NCBI RefSeq assembly: GCF_009696005.1
Contig: NZ_VUMV01000005.1
Location: 143,021-207,020, forward strand
DNA from: Bilifractor porci
Lineage (GTDB): Bacteria > Bacillota > Clostridia > Lachnospirales > Lachnospiraceae
Length of the DNA stretch: 64,000 bases
Direction: 5' to 3'
In this document: piece after piece, positions 35,658 to 44,705 of the stretch
Layout: each line of letters starts with the position of its first letter
How positions within the stretch are numbered: position 1 is the first letter of the stretch
The notes under the pieces: model-generated
Database searches by the model: none
What the model saw: the letters and a program-made list of their open reading frames with translations, nothing else
What the model was told of the DNA's origin: nothing
Position numbers and translations under genes: made by a program

Positions 35658-36692
35658 GTGAGAAAGCTGCTAAATACAATTTATGTTACAAATTCAGATG
35701 CTTATCTGTCGCTTGAAAATAATAACCTTGTTTGTACCGTTGAAAAGGAGACTCTACTAAAAATCCCGCTCGATAATGTGGAAAATATTGTCTGCTTCAA
35801 TTATCTGGGGTGTTCCACAGGGTTAATGGGAGAGTGTGTGAAAAAAAGAATTCCACTTAATTTCATGTCTCCGGAGGGAAGATTTCTCGCGAAAGTATTC
35901 GGTGAAACCAAAGGCAATGTTTTTCTGCGGGTTGAGCAGATTGACAAGTTTCGAGAAAACGGATTGCAGATGGCAAAAAACGAAATGGCAGCAAAATTCA
36001 GTAATTGCATTTATACCATGAAACGTACACTTCATGATCATGCTGAATTAAAGGAAGACGCGGCAATGGCAGAAGCGTTACAGGTGTTGAAAGAAGGTGT
36101 TGAAAAAGCAGAGGAATGTGATTCGGTGGACTTGCTTTTGGGGATTGAAGGAAATTGTGCCAGCATCTATTTTGGTATCTTTTCAAAATTAATTACGGGG
36201 AACAATCTTGCGGAAACATTTCAATATAGGAATAAAAGACCGCCGCTTGATCCTGTAAATGCATTGCTGTCCTTTGTATATACGCTTGAAATGATTGATT
36301 GTTCTGCTGCTTTAGAAACAGTCGGTCTGGACAGCTACATCGGATTTTACCATACGCTTCGCAGTGGCCGTGCGTCACTTGCATGTGATCTGGTTGAAGA
36401 ATTCCGTGGGATAGGTGAACGGTTTGTTTTGACCTTATTAAATTTGAAAGTAATTAGCGAAGAGGATTTTGAAAAGCAGCTTACCGGAGCGGTTTTACTG
36501 AACGATAATGGCAGAAAAAAGCTGCTCACAAAATGGCAGGAGAAAAAAAGAACGGAGATTTATCATCCTGTACTAAAGGAAAATATTCCTTATGGGCTCC
36601 TGCCGTATGTGCAGAGCAATCTTCTGGCTAAATATGTCAGGGGTGAGGTGGAGGAATATATTCCTCTTTTGTTAAAAAGAACGGTAAAATAA
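35658..36692 (+). CDS. cas1: Cas1 integrase (type I-C)
   Basis: 344 aa metal-dependent integrase that inserts new spacers with Cas2. The N-terminal beta domain starts MRKLLNTIYVTNSDAYLSL. The catalytic helical domain shows the conserved Glu in GIEGNCASIYF, then the His and acidic residue in FYHTLRSGRASLACDLVEEF. GTG 35658 lies 5 nt after AGGAGG. It ends 22 bp before cas2. Confidence 0.96.
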   Translation: MRKLLNTIYVTNSDAYLSLENNNLVCTVEKETLLKIPLDNVENIVCFNYLGCSTGLMGECVKKRIPLNFMSPEGRFLAKVFGETKGNVFLRVEQIDKFRENGLQMAKNEMAAKFSNCIYTMKRTLHDHAELKEDAAMAEALQVLKEGVEKAEECDSVDLLLGIEGNCASIYFGIFSKLITGNNLAETFQYRNKRPPLDPVNALLSFVYTLEMIDCSAALETVGLDSYIGFYHTLRSGRASLACDLVEEFRGIGERFVLTLLNLKVISEEDFEKQLTGAVLLNDNGRKKLLTKWQEKKRTEIYHPVLKENIPYGLLPYVQSNLLAKYVRGEVEEYIPLLLKRTVK

Positions 36693-36714
36693 AGGTAGAG
36701 CAGGAATTAGCAAT

Positions 36715-37005
36715 ATGATGGTTGTGATCAGCTATGATGTTTCTACAGAAACAGCAGATGGTAAAAAAAGACTGCGCAAGGTCGCAAAAGCGTGTGAGTC
36801 TCATGCACAGCGTGTACAAAATTCCGTATTTGAAGCAGATCTTGATTATTCTTCATTTATGAAATTAAAGGGAGAATTATTAAAGATCATGAATAAGGAT
36901 ACGGATAGTATGCGGTTTTATTATCTGGGAAATCACTGGCAGAGAAAAGTTGAACATTTTGGCATAAAAAAAGGATATAATCCTGAAGGTACTATAATTG
37001 TGTAA
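36715..37005 (+). CDS. cas2: Cas2 (type I-C)
   Basis: 96 aa ferredoxin-like protein that bridges two Cas1 dimers in the spacer-integration complex. The N-terminal strand MMVVISYDVSTET carries the family Asp; RLRKVAKACESHAQRVQNSVFEADL is characteristic. The CRISPR array starts 160 bp downstream, leaving a leader of ordinary size. Confidence 0.96.
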   Translation: MMVVISYDVSTETADGKKRLRKVAKACESHAQRVQNSVFEADLDYSSFMKLKGELLKIMNKDTDSMRFYYLGNHWQRKVEHFGIKKGYNPEGTIIV

Positions 37006-37165
37006 ACTGATAAGCACATGGCGAACCAGATATGATTGAAATACGCTGGAAGGTTCGCAGAGGTTTTATCTGTTTTTGGAGAAAAATACCTTCTCAAATA
37101 TAGTATAATTCCGCCTCTTTCGCTACATATGGGTGAGGATTGCAACTTTTTTGCAAAATGTTGCG
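37006..37165 (+). promoter_or_regulatory. CRISPR leader
   Basis: 160 bp between cas2 and the first repeat. It contains TATAAT at 37104-37109 as a possible -10 for array transcription; no convincing -35 is visible. New spacers should enter at the 37166 end. Confidence 0.7.
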
Positions 37166-38607
37166 GTCACGCCTCGCGAGAGGCGTGTGAGTAGAAATCA
37201 TCTGCATCAGCTGCACAGGTGAGTCAGAACTCGTCACGCCTCGCGAGAGGCGTGTGAGTAGAAATATCAGATCAGGAAGCAGCGCATCTCTGAACTCTGG
37301 TCACGCCTCGCGAGAGGCGTGTGAGTAGAAATTCAACGGAATAAAAGTATTTCCGCTGTGAATATCGTCACGCCTCGCGAGAGGCGTGTGAGTAGAAATC
37401 TTGATGCGTGTGACAACGATAGCACGGTTGTATGGTCACGCCTCGCGAGAGGCGTGTGAGTAGAAATGTTGTGTTTGTTCAGGTTCGCAACCGCTGCTGC
37501 CGCAAGTCACGCCTCGCGAGAGGCGTGTGAGTAGAAATTTTGGAGCCTTGCAAGCAGTAATAAGCGGGTATGTCACGCCTCGCGAGAGGCGTGTGAGTAG
37601 AAATTTTTTGCGGTTTCCACTTCCTTTTCGGATTTTTCGTCACGCCTCGCGAGAGGCGTGTGAGTAGAAATTGCGAAGGAGTACAGCGATGTGACCAGCG
37701 AGCTGGTCACGCCTCGCGAGAGGCGTGTGAGTAGAAATCAAATCCGCCCAGAATTATGCGTCGGGCATTGGCGTCACGCCTCGCGAGAGGCGTGTGAGTA
37801 GAAATGGATGCTGTGTCAGACATGGTAGGGAAAATCCTGTCACGCCTCGCGAGAGGCGTGTGAGTAGAAATCTTGTAAAGCGATATTTAATAAATTGCGT
37901 CAAAGTCACGCCTCGCGAGAGGCGTGTGAGTAGAAATCCAGCTTCTGCCGGATCGTGGCGTCAGCATGATGTCACGCCTCGCGAGAGGCGTGTGAGTAGA
38001 AATTTTCCGATGGCATTATGTCACAGCGCGACCATGTCACGCCTCGCGAGAGGCGTGTGAGTAGAAATGCAACCTGAACTGCAGGAACAGGCCGGGCAAT
38101 GGCGTCACGCCTCGCGAGAGGCGTGTGAGTAGAAATTGCGCAGCTGCCCGCGAATTGGAAGATGTCTGTCCCGTCACGCCTCGCGAGAGGCGTGTGAGTA
38201 GAAATCGACAATTTGCCGTCAGAGTCGGTGTCAGCTTCAGCGTCACGCCTCGCGAGAGGCGTGTGAGTAGAAATACTGATAGTGGTAAGAGAACCGATAT
38301 ATCTATTGTCACGCCTCGCGAGAGGCGTGTGAGTAGAAATGAATGCGTTGAAATCTGTGACTGACGCCTCGCTGTCACGCCTCGCGAGAGGCGTGTGAGT
38401 AGAAATTTCCAATAATGTGTACAGGCACGGTTGTGATTTGGTCACGCCTCGCGAGAGGCGTGTGAGTAGAAATAAATACGGTTACGTCTTTGCCCTGTAC
38501 CAGGCTGGTCACGCCTCGCGAGAGGCGTGTGAGTAGAAATCATCCCTTCGACATTCATATACCGTGTCCCAGTGGTCACGCCTCGCGAGAGGCGTGTGAG
38601 TAGAAAT
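37166..38607 (+). CRISPR. type I-C CRISPR array, 22 repeats and 21 spacers
   Basis: 33-bp repeat starting GTCACGCC, with palindromic arms CACGCCTC and GAGGCGTG around a GCGA loop, and ending TGAGTAGAAAT. All 22 copies read as identical, including the last. Spacers are 32-38 nt, mostly 33-34. Repeat starts: 37166, 37233, 37300, 37367, 37435, 37506, 37572, 37639, 37706, 37773, 37839, 37905, 37971, 38036, 38104, 38173, 38242, 38308, 38374, 38441, 38508, 38575. The lack of decay at the far end suggests a maintained array. Open frames crossing it are artefacts of the repeat. Confidence 0.98.
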
Positions 38608-38752
38608 GAAAAACCAAATGTAGAGCCCCTCGGCAAGAAATTAAAAACGGGCATGCTGTTTTATGGCACACCCGTTTGTTATGTGATTTCCTTCCCGGAA
38701 GAATGCGGAATACCGGGACGGAAAATTCACCATTGCTGACGCCTGGCGCAGT

Positions 38753-39784
38753 TCACCGCCGGCTCAAAGCTTCGCGGCTGTAATGATAAATGGCTTCAAT
38801 CTGTTTTGCGTTGGATCGTCTGGAAAATACAGCGACTGGTTTTCCTTCGCCGTAGAAATGAATATACTTCTCGACAAATCGATGCCCGGATTCCCAGGCT
38901 TCTTCATCTGTTACATCAGCCGGAAGGGGTTCCGGGCTGACGCCGAACACAATTTTGTCGCCATAAACGGGAATAAGGGAATCAAAGTCATTCAGAGGCT
39001 GTCCGTTCCAGATATCAATATCCGCCTTGTACATGGCAGGAACTAGCAGTTCGTTTTTCCCGCAGCAGTGGAATTCAAAAATCATGCCGTGCCGATGCGC
39101 GCTTTTTACAACCTTTTCCAGATACGGCTCCACCATCTCCATACAAGTATCCAGCGAGAAGAGAGGTGCCTTTTTGGATCCCCAGTCATCATGGAACTGA
39201 ACTACATCTGTGTGAAAATACCGGTGCAGATGCTCAAACAGCTGATCGTAGAAAACTGTCAGCCGGTCAAAAAGCCTCTTGACGGCATCCTTCTGATCCG
39301 CATCGACCAATGCCATCAGGGCATACTGCATATCCATAAAGGAAATGAGACGTTCAAAAAGCCCGCTGACGACATTGATGCAGCTTGTCCTGTTCGTGTC
39401 AAAATAAATACCGGCATTCCGCTTCGCACAGCCGTCCCAGTCCCACTGTTCCATATCCGGGAAACGGATGACCTTCTCCCAGTCGTTTGCGTCCTCCAGG
39501 ACAGGGTGTCCGCCATAGACCATAGATCCCATTGTCTCCGGCACCCAGGTCCAGTTTACGCCGAACATATCCGGTCCGCCTTCATACCCCGGCTCCGGCT
39601 GCCTTGCTTCATTTACCATTCCCCTTGCGATATTATCCGGCAGGATCGCCGGGTTGAAAAAAAGCATATCGTGTGTTGTGGGAAACCACGCGGGTTTTCC
39701 CTTTTCAAATACTCTGTGATAATTTTCCCTGGCGCTGATCGCACCTTCCGGAATTACCGGCTGAACCGGTTCAACAAATGCCAT
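38753..39784 (-). CDS. uroporphyrinogen decarboxylase (UroD/MtaA-like) family protein
   Basis: 343 aa. It shows the UroD-type barrel pattern, including FHDDWGSKKAPLFS (about 195-210) and the C-terminal FEFHCCGKNELLVPAMYKA with paired cysteines. In anaerobes many such proteins are corrinoid methyltransferases rather than heme enzymes; no other heme genes are nearby, so methyl transfer is more likely but unproven. ATG 39784 is preferred over TTG 39793, which is too close to the ribosome site. It starts 5 bp after the GNAT stop and ends the ABC transporter operon. Confidence 0.8.
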   Translation of the reverse strand: MAFVEPVQPVIPEGAISARENYHRVFEKGKPAWFPTTHDMLFFNPAILPDNIARGMVNEARQPEPGYEGGPDMFGVNWTWVPETMGSMVYGGHPVLEDANDWEKVIRFPDMEQWDWDGCAKRNAGIYFDTNRTSCINVVSGLFERLISFMDMQYALMALVDADQKDAVKRLFDRLTVFYDQLFEHLHRYFHTDVVQFHDDWGSKKAPLFSLDTCMEMVEPYLEKVVKSAHRHGMIFEFHCCGKNELLVPAMYKADIDIWNGQPLNDFDSLIPVYGDKIVFGVSPEPLPADVTDEEAWESGHRFVEKYIHFYGEGKPVAVFSRRSNAKQIEAIYHYSREALSRR

Positions 39785-39789
39785 AGATA

Positions 39790-40248
39790 TCAAATCTCCT
39801 TTTCCACCAGTACCAGCCGGAAGTCCCCTTCGCCTCCGGTTTTTGTCCAGTCCGGCGTATATCCAAGTTTCTCATAGAACCCGACAGCCACTGTTCTTGA
39901 TGTCACCACGATATGTGAGATTCCAAGATCCTTCAGCCAGGCTTCTGCTTCTTTCATTGCAAGGGCGCCATATCCTTTCTTCCGGGCACTTCCGACCGTG
40001 ACGACGCGTTCAATTTTTCCGGTGTGCTCATCGAGGACATGCAGTCTTACTGTCGCCACCGGCATATTGCCTTCCAGCACAAGGGTGTACCTGGTATCCG
40101 GCGTGTCCGTATCGAATTCCATTGCCAGTGTGATATCCGGGAACTCCTTCAGCATACCTTCCACACGTACATAATGGACACCGGCTCTCTGCCATTCTTC
40201 TGTCACGCGGATCACCTGAATCTGATTTTTATTCTCTTCCTGCTCCAT
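39790..40248 (-). CDS. GNAT family N-acetyltransferase
   Basis: 152 aa. The acetyl-CoA-binding motif A is VTVGSARKKGYGALAMKEAEAW (Q/RxxGxG/A type), followed by LGISHIVVTSRTVAVGFYEKLGY. The substrate is unknown; neighbours suggest an amino acid or thiol compound. Start ATG 40248 (MEQEENKNQ) follows AAGGAAAGG; the longer frame to 40332 is not supported. It lies between the ABC ATPase and the UroD-family gene. Confidence 0.88.
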   Translation of the reverse strand: MEQEENKNQIQVIRVTEEWQRAGVHYVRVEGMLKEFPDITLAMEFDTDTPDTRYTLVLEGNMPVATVRLHVLDEHTGKIERVVTVGSARKKGYGALAMKEAEAWLKDLGISHIVVTSRTVAVGFYEKLGYTPDWTKTGGEGDFRLVLVEKEI

Positions 40249-40355
40249 TGATATACCTTTCCTTATCAGCCGAACTGTGAAACTTATCGGATAAACTCCT
40301 GCGGCCGTTTTTGGTATTGCATTCCATTCCATAAATATCAGCCGGGATGTGAAAA

Positions 40356-41120
40356 CTATATGACAAACTCCGGTCCTTCCTGCAGATAGAATTTATGCAG
40401 AAATTCTTTTGTCCTGCTGTGCTGCGGATTTTCAAAAACCTGTCTGGGCGTACCGTCTTCCAGGATATGTCCGTTCTCCAGAAAAATGACACGGGAAGCC
40501 ACCTTTCGCACAAAACTCATCTCATGGGACACCAGAATCATCGTATTTCCGGCTTCCGCGGCTTTTAAGATCGTATCCAGTACTTCTCCGACAAGTTCCG
40601 GATCCAGCGCCGATGTGGGCTCATCCAGAAGCAGAAGCTCCGGCTCCATGGCAAGGGCACGCGCGATCGCTACCCTTTGCTGCTGGCCGCCGGAAAGCTG
40701 CCGGGGATAATACTGCTGCCTGTCAAGCATTCCGACCTTCCCAAGATATTGTAATGCTTTTGCTTCTGCTTCCGCTTTCGGCACTTTTTTTACAACGATC
40801 AGTCCTTCCATTACATTTTCCAGGACTGTTTTCTGCTTAAAAAGATTAAAGGTCTGAAAAACCATGCCGACCCGCTGGCGAAGAGCCACAATATCTTTTT
40901 TATTTCTGCTGGTGACATCAAAACGGAAATCCCCGAATTCAATCAGCCCCTTGTTCGGTTTTTCAAGCATATCGATACAGCGGAGCAGTGTAGATTTTCC
41001 TGTTCCTGACGGGCCGATAACGGCAATGACATCGCCTTTCTTTACATCGAGATCTATGCTGTCCAGCACGACATTATCCCTGAATTTCTTGGACAGACCT
41101 GTTATCTTCACAAGACTCAT
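40356..41120 (-). CDS. polar amino-acid ABC transporter ATP-binding protein
   Basis: 254 aa. Walker A GPSGTGKST, Q-loop MVFQTFNLFKQKT, signature LSGGQQQRVAIARALA, Walker B LLLLDEPTSALDPE and the switch His in VSHEMSF, all of the GlnQ/HisP/TcyC class. Its ATG overlaps the permease stop, so it is coupled with that gene. Together with the permease and binding protein it makes a complete importer. Confidence 0.95.
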   Translation of the reverse strand: MSLVKITGLSKKFRDNVVLDSIDLDVKKGDVIAVIGPSGTGKSTLLRCIDMLEKPNKGLIEFGDFRFDVTSRNKKDIVALRQRVGMVFQTFNLFKQKTVLENVMEGLIVVKKVPKAEAEAKALQYLGKVGMLDRQQYYPRQLSGGQQQRVAIARALAMEPELLLLDEPTSALDPELVGEVLDTILKAAEAGNTMILVSHEMSFVRKVASRVIFLENGHILEDGTPRQVFENPQHSRTKEFLHKFYLQEGPEFVI

Positions 41121-41869
41121 GCTGCCACCTCCTTTGGAGCAAGCTTCGCCGCCACCTTCTCATCGGGGGTATCCGGAATACTGAAATGCTTTTCAAGCGC
41201 AGCCAGTATTCTTTCCAGGATAAATGTCAGTGCCCAATAAATAATGGCAAGAGAGATATAAGATTCAAAGTAACGGAAGTTGTTGCCGGCGAGGATTTGC
41301 CCTTCCGCCGTCATCTCGACTACCGAGCAGACAAAGGCAAGGGAGGTTCCCTTCATCATATTGATCAGGGAGTTGCCCAGAGAGGGAAGCGCCACTACAG
41401 CCGCTTCCGGAATTGTGACGCGGCGAAGCACCTGTCCTCCGGTCATACCGAGAGAATGCGCCGCTTCCAGCTGTCCCCTGTCCACGGATAAAATGGCCGC
41501 ACGAAGGCTCTCCGAGTCAAAGGCCGCTTCATTCAATGCAAAGGTGATAATCACAAACAGGATAGACGGTATTTTGTTTACGTTGTAATCTGTCCCGTTG
41601 TAATAATTAATATATTTCAGGAACATCGGTATTCCGTAATAGCTGAGATATAACTGCACAATAATCGGTGTTCCGCGCATAAAGGACACATAGATTTTGG
41701 AAAGACCGTTCAGAACCGGCACCTGGCGGATCCGGATCATTGCGATCAGCAATCCCAGAAGAATGGCAAAAAACGCTGAAATTACCGTTATTTCAAGTGT
41801 GACCGGCAGATATGCCAGCATTTTCGGAATATTGGAAAGTACGACACTAAAATCAAATAAATTGCCCAT
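41117..41869 (-). CDS. polar amino-acid ABC transporter permease
   Basis: 250 aa, about five membrane helices, HisM/GlnP type. The EAA loop for ATPase contact is SLGMTGGQVLRRVTIPEAAVV (about 145-165). N-terminal segment VTLEITVISAFFAILLGLLIA is typical. The usual partner is a dimer of this protein with the ATPase encoded next. It starts 36 bp after the binding-protein stop. Confidence 0.94.
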   Translation of the reverse strand: MGNLFDFSVVLSNIPKMLAYLPVTLEITVISAFFAILLGLLIAMIRIRQVPVLNGLSKIYVSFMRGTPIIVQLYLSYYGIPMFLKYINYYNGTDYNVNKIPSILFVIITFALNEAAFDSESLRAAILSVDRGQLEAAHSLGMTGGQVLRRVTIPEAAVVALPSLGNSLINMMKGTSLAFVCSVVEMTAEGQILAGNNFRYFESYISLAIIYWALTFILERILAALEKHFSIPDTPDEKVAAKLAPKEVAA

Positions 41870-41905
41870 GATAAAGATCTCCGCATTCTTTTATCTGTGT
41901 TTGTT

Positions 41906-42955
41906 TTAGGAAGAGGAAACAGCTGATGAGCCGCTCACCGATTCGGCGGATCCGGTGCCGGCCTTTTCTTCGACTTCCTTCGGCAGATAATCCCCGTTCA
42001 GATATTGTTCGCTGATTTTCAGCGCTGTGCCGTCTGCGACTATTTCCTCAAAGGCCTGGTTGATTTCCTTTGCAAGAGCTTCGCCCTCCTCTGTTTTTGG
42101 AAGCAGATAATAGGCGTAGGGATTGCTGGAAATATTGTCTGCCTCGTCCTGGGGAAGTTCCACCGCCTTCAGCTTCAGGCCGTAATCACTCAGATAAGCA
42201 TTCAGCGTCGTGCGGTCAATGAGCTGGAAATCATACTTCCCGCTCTCGACATTGGACAGCATCGTTGTCAGATCGGACTGCGAATAATTCAATTTTACAG
42301 CCTTGTCCGGATTTGCCTCGTTCCATTTCTCCAGCGCTACCGCATACTGCAGTCCCGGCGAAACTTCTGTTGTTTTTCCCGCCAGGTCATCCCAGCTCTT
42401 GATCGTATCGTTATCTTCCGGTACTGCTATGACAAATTGGTTCTGGAAGGTCGGCTCTGTGAAGGTGTATTTTTCTTCGCGCTCTTCGGTATAAGACCAG
42501 TTGCAGGCAGAAATCTGGTAGATACCGGAATCCAGTCCCGCCGTAAGGGCAGTAAACTCCGCTGTCTTAAACTGAAGATCATATTGGGGAAGCTTTTCAA
42601 AAATAGCTTTCAACAGGTCTACATCGTAGCCGACCAATTCTCCGTCATCATTGGTATAGGTAAAAGGACGTACCGTTCCGGCTGTAGAGCATACGATCGT
42701 TGTTTTTTCACCATCGGAAGATGACCCGGATACGTTTTCCGTACTGGCGGAAGCCCCTGCGCCGGAAGAGGACTGATCTCCGGATACCGATTGTGAAACT
42801 GAATTTATTGCTGAGGCGGAAGAGGAAGCAGCCTCGCTTCCGGAATCGGAAGTTCCCGAAGAAGCGCCGCATCCGGCAAGCCCCGCGGTTATACTAAGAA
42901 CAGCAGCCAAGGATATCACTTTTTCTGCGGTGATGATTCGTTTTCTCATTTTCAT
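41906..42955 (-). CDS. amino-acid ABC transporter substrate-binding lipoprotein (family 3)
   Basis: 349 aa. Lipobox LAGC near residue 29, then a long Ser/Ala-rich tether (about 30-82) and the family 3 binding domain starting VRPFTYTNDDGELVGYDVDL and ending with SEQYLNGDYLP. The tail (about 325-349) is again Ser-rich. Substrate is not shown by sequence; cystine or another sulfur amino acid is inferred from the divergent sulfur genes. First gene of a five-gene minus-strand operon; GGAAGGAG precedes the ATG. Confidence 0.9.
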   Translation of the reverse strand: MKMRKRIITAEKVISLAAVLSITAGLAGCGASSGTSDSGSEAASSSASAINSVSQSVSGDQSSSGAGASASTENVSGSSSDGEKTTIVCSTAGTVRPFTYTNDDGELVGYDVDLLKAIFEKLPQYDLQFKTAEFTALTAGLDSGIYQISACNWSYTEEREEKYTFTEPTFQNQFVIAVPEDNDTIKSWDDLAGKTTEVSPGLQYAVALEKWNEANPDKAVKLNYSQSDLTTMLSNVESGKYDFQLIDRTTLNAYLSDYGLKLKAVELPQDEADNISSNPYAYYLLPKTEEGEALAKEINQAFEEIVADGTALKISEQYLNGDYLPKEVEEKAGTGSAESVSGSSAVSSS

Positions 42956-43435
42956 TTTCTCCTTCCTGTTTTTTCCTTTCCTTCCTGAATCCCGAAGTCT
43001 GATGGATGTGTCCTGTCTTTCTTTTTTGAACTTTTTTCAGGACTTCCTTCCTTTACTGATTTCTTTGCCGGTTCTCACGGTTTTGTCTTGATTTCGTCTT
43101 TTACTTATTTTATAAGCAAATTCTTGTTCAAAGTGAGACGCAGCGGATTCGCGGAGTCGGGATTGTTATAAATGTCTACAAAACCTACCTGATAAATATG
43201 TATTTCCTTTGCGCTGTATTCTACCCTAATCATCAGGGGTTTGTAAATTCTGTTTTCCTTATAAACAGATATAGAAAAAGTCTATAGGAGGATGTGGGCT
43301 GCGGCATTGACTTTCCATTCCTCCCGCTTTATACTTCTTTTCATATTTTTCCTACCTTTTAGATATTGTTTTTCCCTTTTGCAATATTTAAGTGAAGAGT
43401 TAGTTAAAGCTGTTTAGTCAGGAGGAAAAATAGTT
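42956..43435. promoter_or_regulatory. 480-bp divergent control region between the two sulfur-block arms
   Basis: AT-rich and pyrimidine-rich on the plus strand. The plus-strand arm has a clear promoter (43307-43335). I see no clear minus-strand promoter and no recognisable SAM or T-box riboswitch core. A shared regulator binding here is plausible, but no operator stands out. Confidence 0.5.
43307..43335 (+). promoter_or_regulatory. sigma-A promoter of the plus-strand sulfur operon
   Basis: TTGACT (43307-43312), 17-bp spacer, TATACT (43330-43335), about 95 bp before the first gene. Confidence 0.75.
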
Positions 43436-44704
43436 ATGAGCTTCAGTTGTGATTTATCCGCACACCGTCAGAAATCCGCAGCGCAGGATGCGCCGGATTC
43501 TTCCTTATTATCTTATACCGATGCAGAGGCGGAACAGCACGCGGCCGAGGTAGGCGCCCGTCCCCGTCCTATGGAGACAAAAAACGAAATCAATGCAGCG
43601 GGCGCTTTTGTACGGCAGCCGAATGCCTTTACGGCTCCGGCCGGAGAGGGAGAGGGCGAGTGGAAGCCGGAAGCCAACCGTTACCGGCTTTACTGGGCAA
43701 AGGGCTGCAACTGGTCCAACCGTCCTGCCATCGCCATCGAACTTCTAGGCCTTTCCGACATCATCTCCAATATCCTGGTAACTCCCTCCGGGCAGTCAAA
43801 TACCTACGGGTGGGGATTCGCCGACCAGAAGGATCATAAAGATCCGGCCACAGGTGCGTATTTTCTGAGCCAGTTCTATCAGAATGCGCGTCCGGATTTC
43901 CAGGGAAGGGCAACGACCCCAACCCTTGTGGACGTCAGGGAGAAAAAGGCAGTCAACAACGATTATCACAGACTCACAAATTATCTCGAAGTGCAGTTCC
44001 GGCTGTTTCAGCCGAAGGACGCGCCTGATCTCTATCCCAAAGCATTTCGGAAAGAAATTGATGAATTGAATGACTGGCTGTTCCCGCATATCAACAACGG
44101 CCATTACCGGATGGCGTTCTGCCAGTCTTTGGAAGCTTATCAGGAAGCTTATGATGACTTCTATGATTCCATGGACAAGCTGGACAAGAGGCTGGCCTCT
44201 AACCGTTTCCTTTTTGGGGATTATGTGACAGACTCCGACATTCGTTTCTTTGTCACACTGGTTCGATGGGATATCAGCTATTTCCGGAACATTGGCCCGG
44301 TGAAGCATCGGATCGTAGATTATCCGCATATCTGGCCATACGCGAAAGAATTATACGCGATTCCGGCATTCCGGCATGCCACCTATTTCCATGATCTTTC
44401 ACTGGGGCATGACAATAAAGAGGAAGAGCTGTTTGCCGACTGGAACACCAGAATTGCCAATCAGATTGATTTTGCAAAGCTCTGGGATGACAGCGATATC
44501 CGGGCGGAACGGGCTTCGCTTTCCGCGGATCCGGATCACAAGTTCCTCCTTCATCCGGCCGACGAAAAACCGGAGGAATATATCACAAAAATATCGGCCA
44601 GCAAATGGAACAGTCCGGATGAAAAGGATCGGACTCCCGGCCTTCCCGGAAACGGGGAACTTTCTGTAGACGCTTCCGTCAATCCTTTGAAGGGAAAGAT
44701 CTGA
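43436..44704 (+). CDS. glutathionyl-hydroquinone-reductase-like protein (Xi-class GST family)
   Basis: 422 aa. N-terminal thioredoxin-fold domain with YRLYWAKGCNWSNRPAIAIE, matching the CPWA active-site region of YqjG-type enzymes but with Cys-Asn-Trp-Ser. The C-terminal helical domain has GDYVTDSDIRFFVTLVRWD and YPHIWPYAKELYAIP, both family marks. Known members remove glutathione from quinone conjugates; Clostridia often lack glutathione, so another low-molecular thiol is possible. First gene of a three-gene operon with the C-S lyase 1 bp downstream. Confidence 0.85.
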   Translation: MSFSCDLSAHRQKSAAQDAPDSSLLSYTDAEAEQHAAEVGARPRPMETKNEINAAGAFVRQPNAFTAPAGEGEGEWKPEANRYRLYWAKGCNWSNRPAIAIELLGLSDIISNILVTPSGQSNTYGWGFADQKDHKDPATGAYFLSQFYQNARPDFQGRATTPTLVDVREKKAVNNDYHRLTNYLEVQFRLFQPKDAPDLYPKAFRKEIDELNDWLFPHINNGHYRMAFCQSLEAYQEAYDDFYDSMDKLDKRLASNRFLFGDYVTDSDIRFFVTLVRWDISYFRNIGPVKHRIVDYPHIWPYAKELYAIPAFRHATYFHDLSLGHDNKEEELFADWNTRIANQIDFAKLWDDSDIRAERASLSADPDHKFLLHPADEKPEEYITKISASKWNSPDEKDRTPGLPGNGELSVDASVNPLKGKI

Positions 44705-44705
44705 C

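Noticed and set aside
37794..38654. Open frames on both strands across the CRISPR array giving proteins with repeated RERRVSRN or THTPLARRD segments
   Set aside because: They are produced by the repeats themselves; no ribosome site and no family resemblance.
42956..43435. SAM or T-box riboswitch before the amino-acid transporter or sulfur genes
   Set aside because: No conserved core of either class could be found on the relevant strands, despite the suggestive context.
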